Translations under genes and position numbers: made by a program
Assembly: GCA_028279245.1 (NCBI GenBank)
Contig: JANQOE010000021.1
Coordinates: forward strand, 29,967 to 93,966
DNA length: 64,000 nucleotides
Origin: Alphaproteobacteria bacterium
GTDB taxonomy: Bacteria; Pseudomonadota; Alphaproteobacteria; UBA6615
Reading direction: 5' to 3'
Shown here: piece by piece, positions 40,533-49,332 of the stretch
Layout of the letters: every line of letters begins with the position of its first letter
Numbering within the stretch: position 1 is the first letter of the stretch
Notes under the pieces: model-generated
Told to the model about the DNA's origin: nothing
The model's input: only the letters and a program-made list of their open reading frames with translations
Database searches by the model: none

Positions 40533-41210
40533 TCAGCGTTCCGCTGTAACCAGCCACTCGGCAACCTTCACCGCACCGTCACCGTCGGTCCGCACGATGG
40601 AATCGATAGTCAGCGTCTTGAAGCCACCGAACAGGCTGCGCAGTTCCGCTTCATCGAAGAAATGGGTCAGGTGACCCTGACAAGGCCCGGTCTCGGGGTT
40701 GTCCATCGTCCCGTTCTCATAGGCCCAGACCGGGTCGTAGCCGGTCGTGTCCTTACCGAACATGATGCCAAAGAACACGCCCCCGGGGCGCAACACGCGC
40801 TGAATCTCGCCCAAAACGGATTGGATCGTGGTGAGGTTGTTGGCGTAGATCGCCTCGACGTCGACAACCGCGTCGAAGCTCCCATCGGCCCACGGCAAGC
40901 AACTGAAGTCGCCATGCCGCAAGTCGACCCGGCCATCCAGCCCGTCGTCAGTCAGCCGCCCCCGGGCTTGTTCCAGAGCCGATGGCGAGAAATCGATCGC
41001 CGAGACCGAAAAGCCCTCGCGTGCCATGTACCAGACATTCGCCCCGGGCCCGCAGCCCACTTCCAGCAGCTGAATCTTGCTGCGGTCGGACTCACGCCCA
41101 AACCGGCGCGCGACGAATCGCACCAGGGTCTCGGGCGGGTATTTGCCCCAACCCCGGTTGGCAAAAACCTGTTCCCAGCTCGCCGCATTGGCACTGGCGA
41201 CAGCCTGCAT
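40533..41210 (-). CDS. Class I SAM-dependent methyltransferase
   Basis: I start it at the ATG at 41210 (225 residues), 8 bases after a GGAGGTG site, in preference to a TTG four codons upstream. The SAM-binding motifs are clear: LLEVGCGPGANVWYMAREGF, VSAIDFSPSALEQARG, RHGDFSCLPWADGSFDAVVD, and EIQRVLRPGGVFFGIMFGKD. The substrate is unknown. It converges with neuC (11-base gap). A perfect CtrA box lies 42-56 bases upstream of the start, which suggests co-regulation with flagellar genes and a role in glycan or flagellin methylation. Confidence 0.85.
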   Translation of the reverse strand: MQAVASANAASWEQVFANRGWGKYPPETLVRFVARRFGRESDRSKIQLLEVGCGPGANVWYMAREGFSVSAIDFSPSALEQARGRLTDDGLDGRVDLRHGDFSCLPWADGSFDAVVDVEAIYANNLTTIQSVLGEIQRVLRPGGVFFGIMFGKDTTGYDPVWAYENGTMDNPETGPCQGHLTHFFDEAELRSLFGGFKTLTIDSIVRTDGDGAVKVAEWLVTAER

Positions 41211-41251
41211 CTGCACCTCCAAGTGTGAGGCGGGATGCTAGGAACGGCGCT

Positions 41252-41266
41252 TTAAGAACGTATTAA
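41252..41266. promoter_or_regulatory. CtrA-type box TTAA-N7-TTAA before the methyltransferase
   Basis: TTAA-GAACGTA-TTAA is an exact CtrA pattern, 42-56 bases upstream of the methyltransferase ATG. It overlaps a TTAACCAG half-site (41263-41270), and a further TTAA follows at 41273. Confidence 0.7.
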
Positions 41267-41307
41267 CCAGGTTTAACGGCCCGGGTCTGACAGCCGAGGT
41301 TCGACAG

Positions 41308-41529
41308 CTAAGCCTGTTGCGCTTTGCGTCGCAACACGTGCCGCAGCTTTCGCACGGCGGCCTGACGCAGATAATACTCGTGCATGTTGCTCGTGCCCTG
41401 CACGCAAACTTCGGTCATCGTGACCGGATCAACGGCACTAACTTTGACGGCGTTACCGACCCGATAGAGTTCGATCAACACGCTGCCGGTGTCTTCTGGA
41501 TCGCGAGCGTAAGGCATTGTTTCCAGCAT
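41308..41529 (-). CDS. Small conserved-looking protein of unknown function
   Basis: The product is 73 residues from the ATG at 41529, or 69 from the ATG at 41517, which has GGAAA just upstream. It contains a compact, regular sequence (TGSVLIELYRVGNAVKVSAV, DPVTMTEVCVQG, LRQAAVRKLRHVLRRK) with a basic C-terminus. I recall similar small alphaproteobacterial proteins of unknown function but cannot name the family with confidence. It is divergent from flbT, sharing the gap that holds the CtrA box at 41606, and it is co-directional with the methyltransferase downstream. Confidence 0.7.
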   Translation of the reverse strand: MLETMPYARDPEDTGSVLIELYRVGNAVKVSAVDPVTMTEVCVQGTSNMHEYYLRQAAVRKLRHVLRRKAQQA

Positions 41530-41605
41530 TCTGCGCAAGAAATCAGCCGAATTCTGCGGCGCAAATGCTTGATAATCCGTAGATGTGGCACGGTTTCACA
41601 GCATT

Positions 41606-41620
41606 TTAACGGGATTTTAA
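41606..41620. promoter_or_regulatory. CtrA-type box TTAA-N7-TTAA before flbT-flaF
   Basis: TTAA-CGGGATT-TTAA is an exact CtrA pattern, 52-66 bases upstream of the flbT start. It also lies 77-91 bases upstream of the divergent small gene. Confidence 0.75.
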
Positions 41621-41671
41621 GCTTGCCCCCAAAAGACTGGCACCCGTGGGAAACCCAACGGTACCGAAGCG

Positions 41672-42061
41672 ATGCCGCTAAAGCTCAGCCTGGCGAAGGG
41701 CGAAAAGATGGTCGTGAACGGCGCAGTCATCCGAAACGATGGCGCCGACGCAAACCTTATTTTCGAGAACCAAGCCAACATCCTCCGCAACAAGGACATC
41801 CTGACTCCGGAGAAGGCGGTCACGCCGGCATCCCGCGTCTATCTGGCGCTGCAATGCGCCTACATGTTCAGCGACAACGCCGAGAACCATCTCGACGATT
41901 TCCGGCAACTGTTAGCCGACTTCGGTGCAGCCGCACCGAACTCGATGCCGATCGTCCAACGGCTGCTCGGCCAGGTCGATCAGGGCAACCTGTACGGCGG
42001 TCTCAAGACCTGCCGCGAACTGCTCGACTACGAGGCGGAGGTTCTCGCCCATGTCGCGTAG
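41672..42061 (+). CDS. flbT: Flagellin translation repressor FlbT
   Basis: FlbT binds the 5' leader of flagellin mRNA and prevents its translation until the hook is complete (Caulobacter). The 129-residue product has the family pattern MPLKLSLAKGEKMVVNGAVI, RNDGADANLIFENQANILRN, ILTPEKAVTPASRVYLALQC and a C-terminal LYGGLKTCRELLDYEAEVL. It overlaps flaF by 11 bases. A CtrA box precedes it. Confidence 0.95.
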   Translation: MPLKLSLAKGEKMVVNGAVIRNDGADANLIFENQANILRNKDILTPEKAVTPASRVYLALQCAYMFSDNAENHLDDFRQLLADFGAAAPNSMPIVQRLLGQVDQGNLYGGLKTCRELLDYEAEVLAHVA

Positions 42062-42491
42062 CGCGACAACCAGCTATAACCAGCCGAACAAGCGCGGCGG
42101 CTCACCCCGCGAGACCGAGGGCCGTGCCCTGCTGGAAGCGGCGCGCCGCCTGGCTGCCATTCAAGAGAAACCGGATGACCGCGACAGCTTCCTGGAGAAT
42201 GTCCGGTTGAACTGGCGGCTTTGGACCATCTTCCAGGCGGAACTGACGGAACCCGAAAGCCAAGTACCGCTCGAAATCCGCCAGAACATGCTCAACCTGT
42301 GCAACTTTGTCGACAAGCGCACGGTCGAGATCCTGGCTGATCCGAAGCCGGAAATGCTGACGGTCCTGATCAATATCAACCGCAACATCGCCGCCGGCCT
42401 GCTCGCCGACCCAACCGCCGCGATGACGGAACAGCCGGCCACCGAAGAGGCTGCCCAGCCCAAGGCCCCGCAACGCGGCATCTCGGTCTAG
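42051..42491 (+). CDS. flaF: Flagellin secretion regulator FlaF
   Basis: FlaF works with FlbT and is needed for flagellin translation and export. The ATG at 42051 lies within the end of flbT and gives 146 residues. The family core is SPRETEGRALLEAARRLAAI, RDSFLENVRLNWRLWTIFQA, VPLEIRQNMLNLCNFVDKRT and LINININRN-like LTVLININRNIAAGL. The C-terminal 30 residues are a Pro/Ala-rich extension. Confidence 0.94.
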   Translation: MSRSATTSYNQPNKRGGSPRETEGRALLEAARRLAAIQEKPDDRDSFLENVRLNWRLWTIFQAELTEPESQVPLEIRQNMLNLCNFVDKRTVEILADPKPEMLTVLININRNIAAGLLADPTAAMTEQPATEEAAQPKAPQRGISV

Positions 42492-42554
42492 GCAAGCACG
42501 CGAGATCGGCTCCTGGGGATCGGCAGTTTAGCCCCCCGCATCCTTCAAAGAACC

Positions 42555-42569
42555 CGGCAAGTCTTACCC
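42555..42569. promoter_or_regulatory. Degenerate FlbD-type repeat upstream of fliK
   Basis: CGGCAAGTCTTACCC keeps the left arm and three of five right-arm bases. Its centre is 82 bases upstream of the -24 GG of the fliK sigma-54 promoter, the same spacing class as at flgF, flgI and the flagellins. Two more CGGCA half-sites lie nearby (42531 and 42575). Confidence 0.35.
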
Positions 42570-42641
42570 CGCAGCGGCAAGACAGCCGGCACCCGGACAA
42601 AAACACCGCAGAAATTCAGTAGGTTGAGCGACCGCCCCGAA

Positions 42642-42658
42642 CTGGCCCGCGTCTTGCG
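42642..42658 (+). promoter_or_regulatory. Sigma-54 promoter of fliK-flgD-flgE
   Basis: CTGGCCCGCGTCTTGCG has GG (42644-45) and GC (42656-57) exactly 10 bases apart and a TTGC -12 element, with one mismatch in the -24 element. Transcription would start near 42669, after the ATG at 42661, which implies the real fliK start is the ATG at 42700. Confidence 0.65.
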
Positions 42659-42699
42659 TAATGACTGCCGTAATTCACGCGTCAACGCAGGTAGCGAGT

Positions 42700-44097
42700 A
42701 TGGACGTCGCGGCAGTATCCGATCCTCATCCGAAATCCGGCAACCATGGTGCCACGTCGGCCGTGGTGGAAGGCAACATGTTTGCCCAGCTCCTCGACCA
42801 GCACCTTGCCTCGCAAGAGAGTGCTGAGAGCGGCGATCATGACCCGGAGATGGCCGATGACGGCCAGGATGACTACGAAGACAACGATCACGATGACACC
42901 GGCCCGGAAGACGACGCCGCGCCATCTAGCGAATCCGCCGCAAACGATCAGCCTGACCTGGCGGCCGACGCCGCCCTCGCTCTAGCCCTGCTGGGCGATA
43001 GCACCACCACCACCGAACCCGCCGCCGCAGCGACCGCTCAAGCCAATCAGCCGACCGTAACCGCAGCCACCGGCCAGACCCAGGCGAACGAAGCAGGCGC
43101 AGCCCGCGCCAATAACGCCGCCCAGACCGCGACCACCGGCGATAATCTGAATAAGCCGACGGAGACGAGAGCGGCCGGCAAAGCAACGCCTGACCAACAG
43201 CAGGCAAGACAGCCGGGCGCCCAGGTAACCGGCCAAAGCAATCCTGAACTGCAGGCACGCCCCGCCACCGTAACCGCGGCATCGGCAACCAGCATCCAAG
43301 AGGCCGGCCAGCAACAAACCAGCCTCCGCGAAGGCCGCTATGACGCAACTCTGCGGCAAGCCCAGGACGCGCCTGAGCAGGCACCTCCGCCAAACCAGTC
43401 AAATGCCAAGACTGCCGGTGACAATACCGCCTCACGGACCCCGGTAGCCGAACGGCCGGACGCCCAACAAGCTGCGTCCCAGCCCCAGACAGCCACCGCC
43501 GTGAAGCCGGCCCCCAGCATTGTCGGCATGCCATCGGCCGGCACCTTCCAGCCGGGCCTGAACGCCCTGATGACCGTCGATGACGCCATGAAGCTGGATG
43601 TGGCCGGCGTGCGCGGCACGACGACGCAAACCGCCGCCAACACAGCGGCAAAACCAGCCACCCCACCACCACCGGCCCGCACTGCCCAGCAACCCGCTCA
43701 GCAGGTTGCCATGCAGATCAAGCAGGCGGTGAAGACCGGCACCGATCACATTCGCATCCAGTTGCAGCCGGCAGAGCTCGGCAAGGTGGATGTGCAACTG
43801 ACCATCCGTGATGATGCGGTGCAGGCTACCGTCACCGTGGAACGGCCCGAGGCGCTGGAACAGCTCCAGCGGGACTCGCGGCAGCTTATTCAGGGGCTGG
43901 AGGATGCCGGTCTGCGCACGAACAGCGACAGCCTGACCTTCCGCCATGGCCATTCCGGCCAGCACGATCCGAACAGCGGCACATCCGATGACAATGCATC
44001 GGCCCAGGCCGACGACCAGAACGGTGCTGAAACAAACGAGGATACATCAAGCAACCGATCGCGCCGCCACGACGGCTTGATCAGCATCGAGGCCTAG
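42700..44097 (+). CDS. fliK: Flagellar hook-length control protein FliK
   Basis: FliK measures hook length and triggers the FlhB switch. I choose the ATG at 42700 (465 residues) because the sigma-54 promoter would start transcription downstream of the upstream ATG at 42661. The first 350 residues are low-complexity (Ala, Gln, Thr, Asp), as usual. The C-terminal domain is clear: QQVAMQIKQAVKTGTDHIRI, QLQPAELGKVDVQLTIRDDA and LEQLQRDSRQLIQGLEDAGL. It heads fliK-flgD-flgE. Confidence 0.92.
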   Translation: MDVAAVSDPHPKSGNHGATSAVVEGNMFAQLLDQHLASQESAESGDHDPEMADDGQDDYEDNDHDDTGPEDDAAPSSESAANDQPDLAADAALALALLGDSTTTTEPAAAATAQANQPTVTAATGQTQANEAGAARANNAAQTATTGDNLNKPTETRAAGKATPDQQQARQPGAQVTGQSNPELQARPATVTAASATSIQEAGQQQTSLREGRYDATLRQAQDAPEQAPPPNQSNAKTAGDNTASRTPVAERPDAQQAASQPQTATAVKPAPSIVGMPSAGTFQPGLNALMTVDDAMKLDVAGVRGTTTQTAANTAAKPATPPPPARTAQQPAQQVAMQIKQAVKTGTDHIRIQLQPAELGKVDVQLTIRDDAVQATVTVERPEALEQLQRDSRQLIQGLEDAGLRTNSDSLTFRHGHSGQHDPNSGTSDDNASAQADDQNGAETNEDTSSNRSRRHDGLISIEA

Positions 44098-44098
44098 C

Positions 44099-44755
44099 AT
44101 GGATATTGGTTCAGTCGGCAGCGGCACGACCGACAAGACGGCCGCCCTTCGGTCACTGACCGATGATTTCGACACCTTCCTGACGCTCCTGACCACCCAG
44201 TTGGAGAATCAGGATCCGTTGTCGCCGATGGATTCGACGGAGTTCACGAACCAGCTCGTCCAGTTCAGCAATCTGGAACAGCAGATCACCCAGACCGGCA
44301 AGCTGGACGACCTCCTTGCCACCCAAGTCGCCGCCCAGAATGCCGCGGCGGTCGGTTATCTCGGCAAAACCGTTCAGGCAAGCGCCCCCTTCACTAAGCT
44401 GACCGACGGCACCGCCGACATCCCCTATGCCATTCCGGCCGGCGCCGTCGAAGTGTCCATGGCAATCGTAAATGGAGACGGCCAATTGGTGCGGGTCGAA
44501 TCCTTGGATCCCGCCGAGCTCGCAGGCGAGTTCGCCTGGGACGGCAAGAACGCCGATGGGGTCCAGTTGGACGACGGCACCTATGGGGTCAGCCTTATCG
44601 CCATGAATGGCGATGGCCAACCCATGCCCGGTGCCAACACGTTCTTCACCGCAACCGCTGAGGAAGTCATCGTCGAGAACGGCGCCATTACCTTGATGGT
44701 CGGCGGCGTGGCTGTGCCACTGAACGACGTCATCTCGGTCAAGACGAACAACTAA
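44099..44755 (+). CDS. flgD: Flagellar hook assembly (cap) protein FlgD
   Basis: FlgD is the hook cap. The 218-residue product has the conserved N-terminal signature DDFDTFLTLLTTQLENQDPL with SPMDSTEFTNQLVQFSNLEQ, then an Ig/tudor-like C-terminal domain with FAWDGKNADGVQLDDGTYGV. The export gate-binding type N-terminus is intact. It starts one base after the fliK stop. Confidence 0.97.
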   Translation: MDIGSVGSGTTDKTAALRSLTDDFDTFLTLLTTQLENQDPLSPMDSTEFTNQLVQFSNLEQQITQTGKLDDLLATQVAAQNAAAVGYLGKTVQASAPFTKLTDGTADIPYAIPAGAVEVSMAIVNGDGQLVRVESLDPAELAGEFAWDGKNADGVQLDDGTYGVSLIAMNGDGQPMPGANTFFTATAEEVIVENGAITLMVGGVAVPLNDVISVKTNN

Positions 44756-44786
44756 CAGGTCAAACAAAGGCTTTCAGGAGCAGACT

Positions 44787-46097
44787 ATGAGCCTCTACGG
44801 CGCAATGTTCTCGGGTGTTTCCGCGCTCAACTCGCACAGTAACGCGATGGGCATGATTTCGGATAACATCTCCAACCTCAATACCATCGGCTACAAGCAC
44901 AACCAGGCCCATTTCTCGACCCTGGTCACCAACTCCGGCTCCACTAGCAAGTACGCCCCTGGCGGCGTCCGCTCCAACCCGTTTCAGTTGGTGGACAAGC
45001 AGGGACTGCTGCAGGCCTCAACCAGCAACACCGACGTCGCCATCTCCGGCAACGGCTTCATGGTAGTGAACGAGGCTGCCGTACCCGGGACCGGTGACCG
45101 CTATCTTTACACGCGGGCTGGCCAGTTCAGCGTCGATAGGGATGGCTATCTGCAGAACACCGGCGGCTACTATCTGATGGGCTGGCCAACACTCACCAAT
45201 GGCTCGTTCGACGTGGATCAGAACGGTGTCGCCGATCCCTCCAACCCCGACCCGACGGATCTCAACAGCCTCGCCGCGATTCGGCTGAGCGGCCTGACCG
45301 GCTCCGCCAGCGCGACAACCACCGCCTCGCTCGGGTTGAACTTGCCGGCAACCGCCGCGCTCAACGACACCCACAACCTGACGGTCCGGATCTTTGACTC
45401 GCTGGGCATCGCCCATAACGTCGCCCTCGAGTTCGAGAAGACCGCCAACCCGGCCACCTGGGATCTGGATGTCACAGGAATAACCCGGGCCGATACCGGC
45501 GCGGCCTCAACCACGGGTCTGGCTTACCCCATCAACGTCGACCAGATAGTGTTCAACGGGTCCGGCTCGCCTGCGTCATTCAGCCCCACGGCCCTTTCGA
45601 TTCCAACCGCGAACTGGGTCTCAGGTGCCAGTACCAGCACCATCTCGTTCAATCTGGGCACCGTCGGCAACACCGACGGCCTCACCCAGCAAGCGGGCAG
45701 CTTCACGCTGAACTTCATCAACCAGGACGGTGTGCCAATCGGCCGCTTCCAATCCGCGGAGATATCGGAGAGTGGCCTGGTGTCGGCGCTGTTCGACAAC
45801 GGCACCCGGGCGGCCCTAGCCAGGATCCCCATCGCCACCTTCGCCAACCCGAACGCCATGACGGCGGTCTCGGGCAATGCGTGGGAGGAAACCGACGCCG
45901 GCGGTCCACACTTCCTCAACCAGGCAGGCACCGCCTCGGCGGGGTCGATTTCACCATCGAGCCTGGAAGCATCCACCGTCGATCTGGGTGAAGAATTCAC
46001 CAACATGATCATCACCCAGCGGGCCTTCTCGGCCAGCACGCGGATCATCACCACCGCCGACGAAATGCTTGAGGAACTGGTCCGCGTGAAACGGTAA
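44787..46097 (+). CDS. flgE: Flagellar hook protein FlgE
   Basis: FlgE is the hook subunit. The 436-residue protein has the N-terminal MSLYGAMFSGVSALNSHSNA with ISDNISNLNTIGYKHNQAHF, a FlgE-type NTDVAISGNGFMVVNEAAV, and the C-terminal NMIITQRAFSASTRIITTAD followed by EMLEELVRVKR. The start has AGGAG upstream. A strong hairpin terminator follows. Confidence 0.97.
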   Translation: MSLYGAMFSGVSALNSHSNAMGMISDNISNLNTIGYKHNQAHFSTLVTNSGSTSKYAPGGVRSNPFQLVDKQGLLQASTSNTDVAISGNGFMVVNEAAVPGTGDRYLYTRAGQFSVDRDGYLQNTGGYYLMGWPTLTNGSFDVDQNGVADPSNPDPTDLNSLAAIRLSGLTGSASATTTASLGLNLPATAALNDTHNLTVRIFDSLGIAHNVALEFEKTANPATWDLDVTGITRADTGAASTTGLAYPINVDQIVFNGSGSPASFSPTALSIPTANWVSGASTSTISFNLGTVGNTDGLTQQAGSFTLNFINQDGVPIGRFQSAEISESGLVSALFDNGTRAALARIPIATFANPNAMTAVSGNAWEETDAGGPHFLNQAGTASAGSISPSSLEASTVDLGEEFTNMIITQRAFSASTRIITTADEMLEELVRVKR

Positions 46098-46118
46098 CCG
46101 GTTCGTTAACGGCTAAAG

Positions 46119-46166
46119 ACGGGCGCCCGCATTTAGGGCTTTCTTAAGCGGGCGCCCGTACTTTTT
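46119..46166 (+). terminator. Long-stem terminator after flgE
   Basis: Two perfect 12-base arms (ACGGGCGCCCGC at 46119-46130 and GCGGGCGCCCGT at 46148-46159) enclose a 17-base loop and are followed by ACTTTTT. Each arm also contains the palindrome GGGCGCCC. It separates fliK-flgD-flgE from sciP. Confidence 0.85.
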
Positions 46167-46172
46167 AACCAG
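46165..46172 (+). promoter_or_regulatory. Possible CtrA half-site before sciP
   Basis: TTAACCAG matches seven of eight bases of the TTAACCAT half-site and lies 38 bases upstream of the sciP start. In Caulobacter sciP is CtrA-activated. It overlaps the end of the flgE terminator. Confidence 0.35.
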
Positions 46173-46209
46173 ATGCCCAACGCTCTCACGTTCAGGCAGA
46201 AGGTGGGAA

Positions 46210-46512
46210 ATGAACGACGACCACTCCCTCAATCGCACGACGGTGCAGCACCGTATGCCCGACCAAGATTCCATTCGGCTGGAAGACCTTCCACCGCCGG
46301 GCACCACGCGCTGGGTGGTCCGGCGTAAAGCCGCCGTGGTCGCCGGTGTCAGGGCCGGCCTGCTGTCCCTCGACGAAGCCTGCGAACGCTATCGGCTCTC
46401 CGTCGAAGAGTTCCTGTCCTGGCAGAGCACCATCGAACGGCACGGCGAACGTGGCCTCCGGGTAACCCGCCTGAAGGACTATCGGGAACCGCCGGCAAAG
46501 GCGGCCGAGTAG
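46210..46512 (+). CDS. sciP: CtrA inhibitor SciP (DUF1153 family)
   Basis: SciP binds CtrA and blocks its transcription activation. The 100-residue product has the highly conserved DUF1153 helix-turn-helix core: TRWVVRRKAAVVAGVRAGLL, SLDEACERYRLSVEEFLSWQ, STIERHGERGLRVTRLKDYR. N- and C-termini are polar. It lies alone between the flgE terminator and the fliF operon. Its target, ctrA, is at 58186. Confidence 0.92.
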   Translation: MNDDHSLNRTTVQHRMPDQDSIRLEDLPPPGTTRWVVRRKAAVVAGVRAGLLSLDEACERYRLSVEEFLSWQSTIERHGERGLRVTRLKDYREPPAKAAE

Positions 46513-46546
46513 GGCTAATAATACATTAAAAAACAACGGCTTACGT

Positions 46547-46561
46547 CGGCAAATTTTGCCT
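46547..46561. promoter_or_regulatory. FlbD-type inverted repeat upstream of fliF
   Basis: CGGCAAATTTTGCCT has a nearly perfect core (GGCAAA/TTTGCC) of the shared motif, about 100 bases upstream of the fliF GTG, in the gap after sciP. No sigma-54 promoter follows it. In Caulobacter FlbD represses fliF from such a site; the same role is inferred here. Confidence 0.5.
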
Positions 46562-46653
46562 GCATTTTAACTGCTTCTTCACCGCGTTGACCGTACCGTG
46601 ACACTGAGCGGGCCGTAGAAATCCCGCGTTTGTGTTTCTTCCGGTGAGGTCGC

Positions 46654-48318
46654 GTGAGCAACAGTTTCGCTGACACTCTGCGCCAATTGGGTGCCGGCCG
46701 TCTGATCAGCATGGCGGTCGTGGCACTGGGCCTGATTGCGTTCTTCGTTTTCGTCACCGGACGGCTGACGACGCCGCCGATGGCGCTTCTCTACGGCGAT
46801 CTGTCGCTTGAGGACTCCGGCGAAATCGCCGGCCGCCTAGACGCGCAGAACATCACCTACCAGATCAAAGGTGGCGGCACTCAAGTATTTGTCCCCGAGG
46901 ACCAAGTTGGCCGCCTGCGAATCACCATGGCGGCCGAAGGACTCCCGACCGGCGGCTCGGTCGGTTACGAGATCTTCGACGAGTCGGACCGACTCGGCAC
47001 CACCAGCTTCGTCCAGCAGCTCAACCAGGTGCGCGCCCTCGAAGGCGAGCTTGCCAGAACCATCGCCGCGATTGCCCAGATCCAATCCGCCCGTGTCCAC
47101 CTCGTCCTGCCGAAGCGGGAGCTGTTCAGCCGCGACAAGGTCGAACCCAGCGCCTCGATCGTCGTAAAGCTCCGCGGCGCGGTGCTGCATGACAATCAGG
47201 TCCGCGCCATTCAAAACCTGGTCGCCAACGCCGTCCCCTCCCTCGACCCCAAGCGGATCTCCATTGTCGACTCCCGTGGCAACCTCCTTGCCAAGGGCAA
47301 TGACGAAGGCGACGACACCACCTCACTGGTGAACGCCGAGGAGGCCCAACTCCGCTACGAGCAGCGGCTGTCAAACGCCATCGTCCGGCTGATCGAACAG
47401 TCCGTTGGTCCCGGCAACGTTCGGGCCGAAGTCGCCGCGGAAGTCGATTTCGATCGGGTCACGACGAGCGATGAGATCTATGACCCGGACGGACAGGTCG
47501 TCCGCTCGACCCAGGTCCTCGAAGAAGACGAAAGTTCCAGCGAACGCGACGGAGCCGACGCCGTAACAGTCGCCAACGCCCTGCCAAACCAGAATGTCAC
47601 CGGCGAAGACGCGGCGCGGAGCGCCAGCAACAATCGGCGCACCGAGGAGACCGTCAACTTCGAGATCTCCCGGACCGTGCGGACCCTGGTCCGCGAAGGC
47701 GGCGCCGTCCGCCGCCTTTCCGTCGCGGTCCTGGTGAATGGCACGCTCGGCGCGGAAGGCGCTTATCAGCCGCGTGCCGAAGCCGAGATGGAGCAGTACG
47801 TCGCCCTGGTGAAATCGGCCATCGGCTACGATGCGGAGCGCGGCGATTCGATCGAAGTCGTGAACCTGCGCTTCGCCGAAGAAGAAGAGCTGCTGCTCGA
47901 CGAAGAGGCTGACGCGCCGCTATTTGGCCTGACAAAGTCCGACATTATGCGGCTGGCCGAGATGGGCGTACTCGCCGTTATCGCCCTGCTGGTGATCCTT
48001 CTTGTCGCCCGCCCGTTGGTCACCCGCTCATTCGGCATTGCCGGCCCAGCCGCCGCAGCCGGCGGTGACAACAAGCTGCTGCCCGACCATAGCGGTGGCG
48101 CCGGCGCACCCCAATTGCCCAGCCCCGATGGTGAAAGCGGCGCTGGCTTGGAAGGCGCAGTCGCACCCCGGTCGGCAATCGACGAACAGATCGACACGAA
48201 CGCCGTCGAAGGCGCGGTGCGTGCTTCATCCTTGAAGCGCATCGGCGAAATTGTCGAACAGCACCCAGATGAGACCGTCCAGTTGCTCCGTCAATGGATG
48301 GTCGAGGGCACGACCTAA
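46654..48318 (+). CDS. fliF: Flagellar MS-ring protein FliF
   Basis: FliF forms the MS ring in the inner membrane. The product starts with GTG (GGTGAGG upstream) and is 554 residues. The first membrane helix is about residues 15-33 and the second about 430-453 ([20 protein letters not shown]). The ring-building motifs include [60 protein letters not shown] and [20 protein letters not shown]. The C-terminal cytoplasmic tail (FliG-binding) is present. fliG overlaps its stop (TAATG). Confidence 0.97.
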   Translation: MSNSFADTLRQLGAGRLISMAVVALGLIAFFVFVTGRLTTPPMALLYGDLSLEDSGEIAGRLDAQNITYQIKGGGTQVFVPEDQVGRLRITMAAEGLPTGGSVGYEIFDESDRLGTTSFVQQLNQVRALEGELARTIAAIAQIQSARVHLVLPKRELFSRDKVEPSASIVVKLRGAVLHDNQVRAIQNLVANAVPSLDPKRISIVDSRGNLLAKGNDEGDDTTSLVNAEEAQLRYEQRLSNAIVRLIEQSVGPGNVRAEVAAEVDFDRVTTSDEIYDPDGQVVRSTQVLEEDESSSERDGADAVTVANALPNQNVTGEDAARSASNNRRTEETVNFEISRTVRTLVREGGAVRRLSVAVLVNGTLGAEGAYQPRAEAEMEQYVALVKSAIGYDAERGDSIEVVNLRFAEEEELLLDEEADAPLFGLTKSDIMRLAEMGVLAVIALLVILLVARPLVTRSFGIAGPAAAAGGDNKLLPDHSGGAGAPQLPSPDGESGAGLEGAVAPRSAIDEQIDTNAVEGAVRASSLKRIGEIVEQHPDETVQLLRQWMVEGTT

Positions 48319-49331
48319 TGCCCAAGCAGGAGATCACGGAGCTCACCGGCCAGGAACGCGCCGCCGTCCTCATGCTTGCGCTTGGCGAGGAGTCGGCAAC
48401 GCGCCTGTTCGCGCTCATGGACGAGGAGGAGATCAAGGAACTCTCCCAAACCATGGCGAGTCTCGGCACGGTCAGTTCCGATATCGTGGAAGGGCTATTT
48501 GTCCAGTTCGTCAATCAGATGACGTCCACGGCGTCGCTGAGCGGCACGTTTACCAGCACGGAACGGCTGCTGACCAAGATCCTGCCGGGGGATCAGGTCG
48601 ACGCGATCATGGACGAGATCCGTGGTCCTGCCGGACGAACCATGTGGGACAAGCTAGGCAATGTCAGCGAAGCTGTCCTGGCAAACTACCTGAAGAACGA
48701 ATACCCGCAGACCGTCGCGGTCATTCTCTCCAAGATCCGGTCGGAGCATGCCGCCAGAGTTCTCGCCGTGCTTCCGGAGTCCTTCAGCATGGAGGTTGTG
48801 ACCCGGATGCTGCGGATGGAAGCCGTGCAAAAGGACGTCCTCGACGCCATCGAAAAAACGCTCCGCACCGAATTCATGAGCAACCTCGCTAGGACCAGCC
48901 GCCGTGACGCCCACGAGGTCATGGCTGAGATCTTCAACAATCTCGACCGCAACACCGAGTCGCGAATGATGGAGGCTCTCGAGGAACGCAACCGAGACGC
49001 CGCCGAAAAGATCAAGGCACTGATGTTCACCTTCGACGACTTGGTCAAGCTCGACGCGACCGGCATCCAGACCGTCCTGCGCAGCATCGAGAAAGAGAAG
49101 TTGGGCCTAGCATTGAAGGGCGCCAACGACGAAGTGAAGGAGCTGTTCTTCTCCAACATGTCGGAACGCGCCGGAAAGATCCTCAAGGAGGATATGGAGA
49201 CACTCGGGCCGGTCAGAATGCGCGATGTCGACGAAGCCCAGGCCGCCATCATCCTAACGACCAAGGACCTTGCCGCGAAGGGCGAAATCGTCATCTCCGA
49301 CGAAAAGGGCGACGACGAGTTGGTGTACTGA
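48318..49331 (+). CDS. fliG: Flagellar motor switch protein FliG
   Basis: FliG is the C-ring protein that contacts the stator. The ATG at 48318 overlaps the fliF stop and gives 337 residues. The N-terminal domain ([20 protein letters not shown]), the middle domain ([26 protein letters not shown]) and the C-terminal torque helix with charged residues ([40 protein letters not shown]) are complete. Confidence 0.97.
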   Translation: MPKQEITELTGQERAAVLMLALGEESATRLFALMDEEEIKELSQTMASLGTVSSDIVEGLFVQFVNQMTSTASLSGTFTSTERLLTKILPGDQVDAIMDEIRGPAGRTMWDKLGNVSEAVLANYLKNEYPQTVAVILSKIRSEHAARVLAVLPESFSMEVVTRMLRMEAVQKDVLDAIEKTLRTEFMSNLARTSRRDAHEVMAEIFNNLDRNTESRMMEALEERNRDAAEKIKALMFTFDDLVKLDATGIQTVLRSIEKEKLGLALKGANDEVKELFFSNMSERAGKILKEDMETLGPVRMRDVDEAQAAIILTTKDLAAKGEIVISDEKGDDELVY

Positions 49332-49332
49332 C

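Noticed and set aside
41586..41650. Two TGGCAC stretches before flbT that look like sigma-54 -24 elements
   Set aside because: Neither has a GC at the required 10-base spacing; a perfect CtrA box explains the region better.
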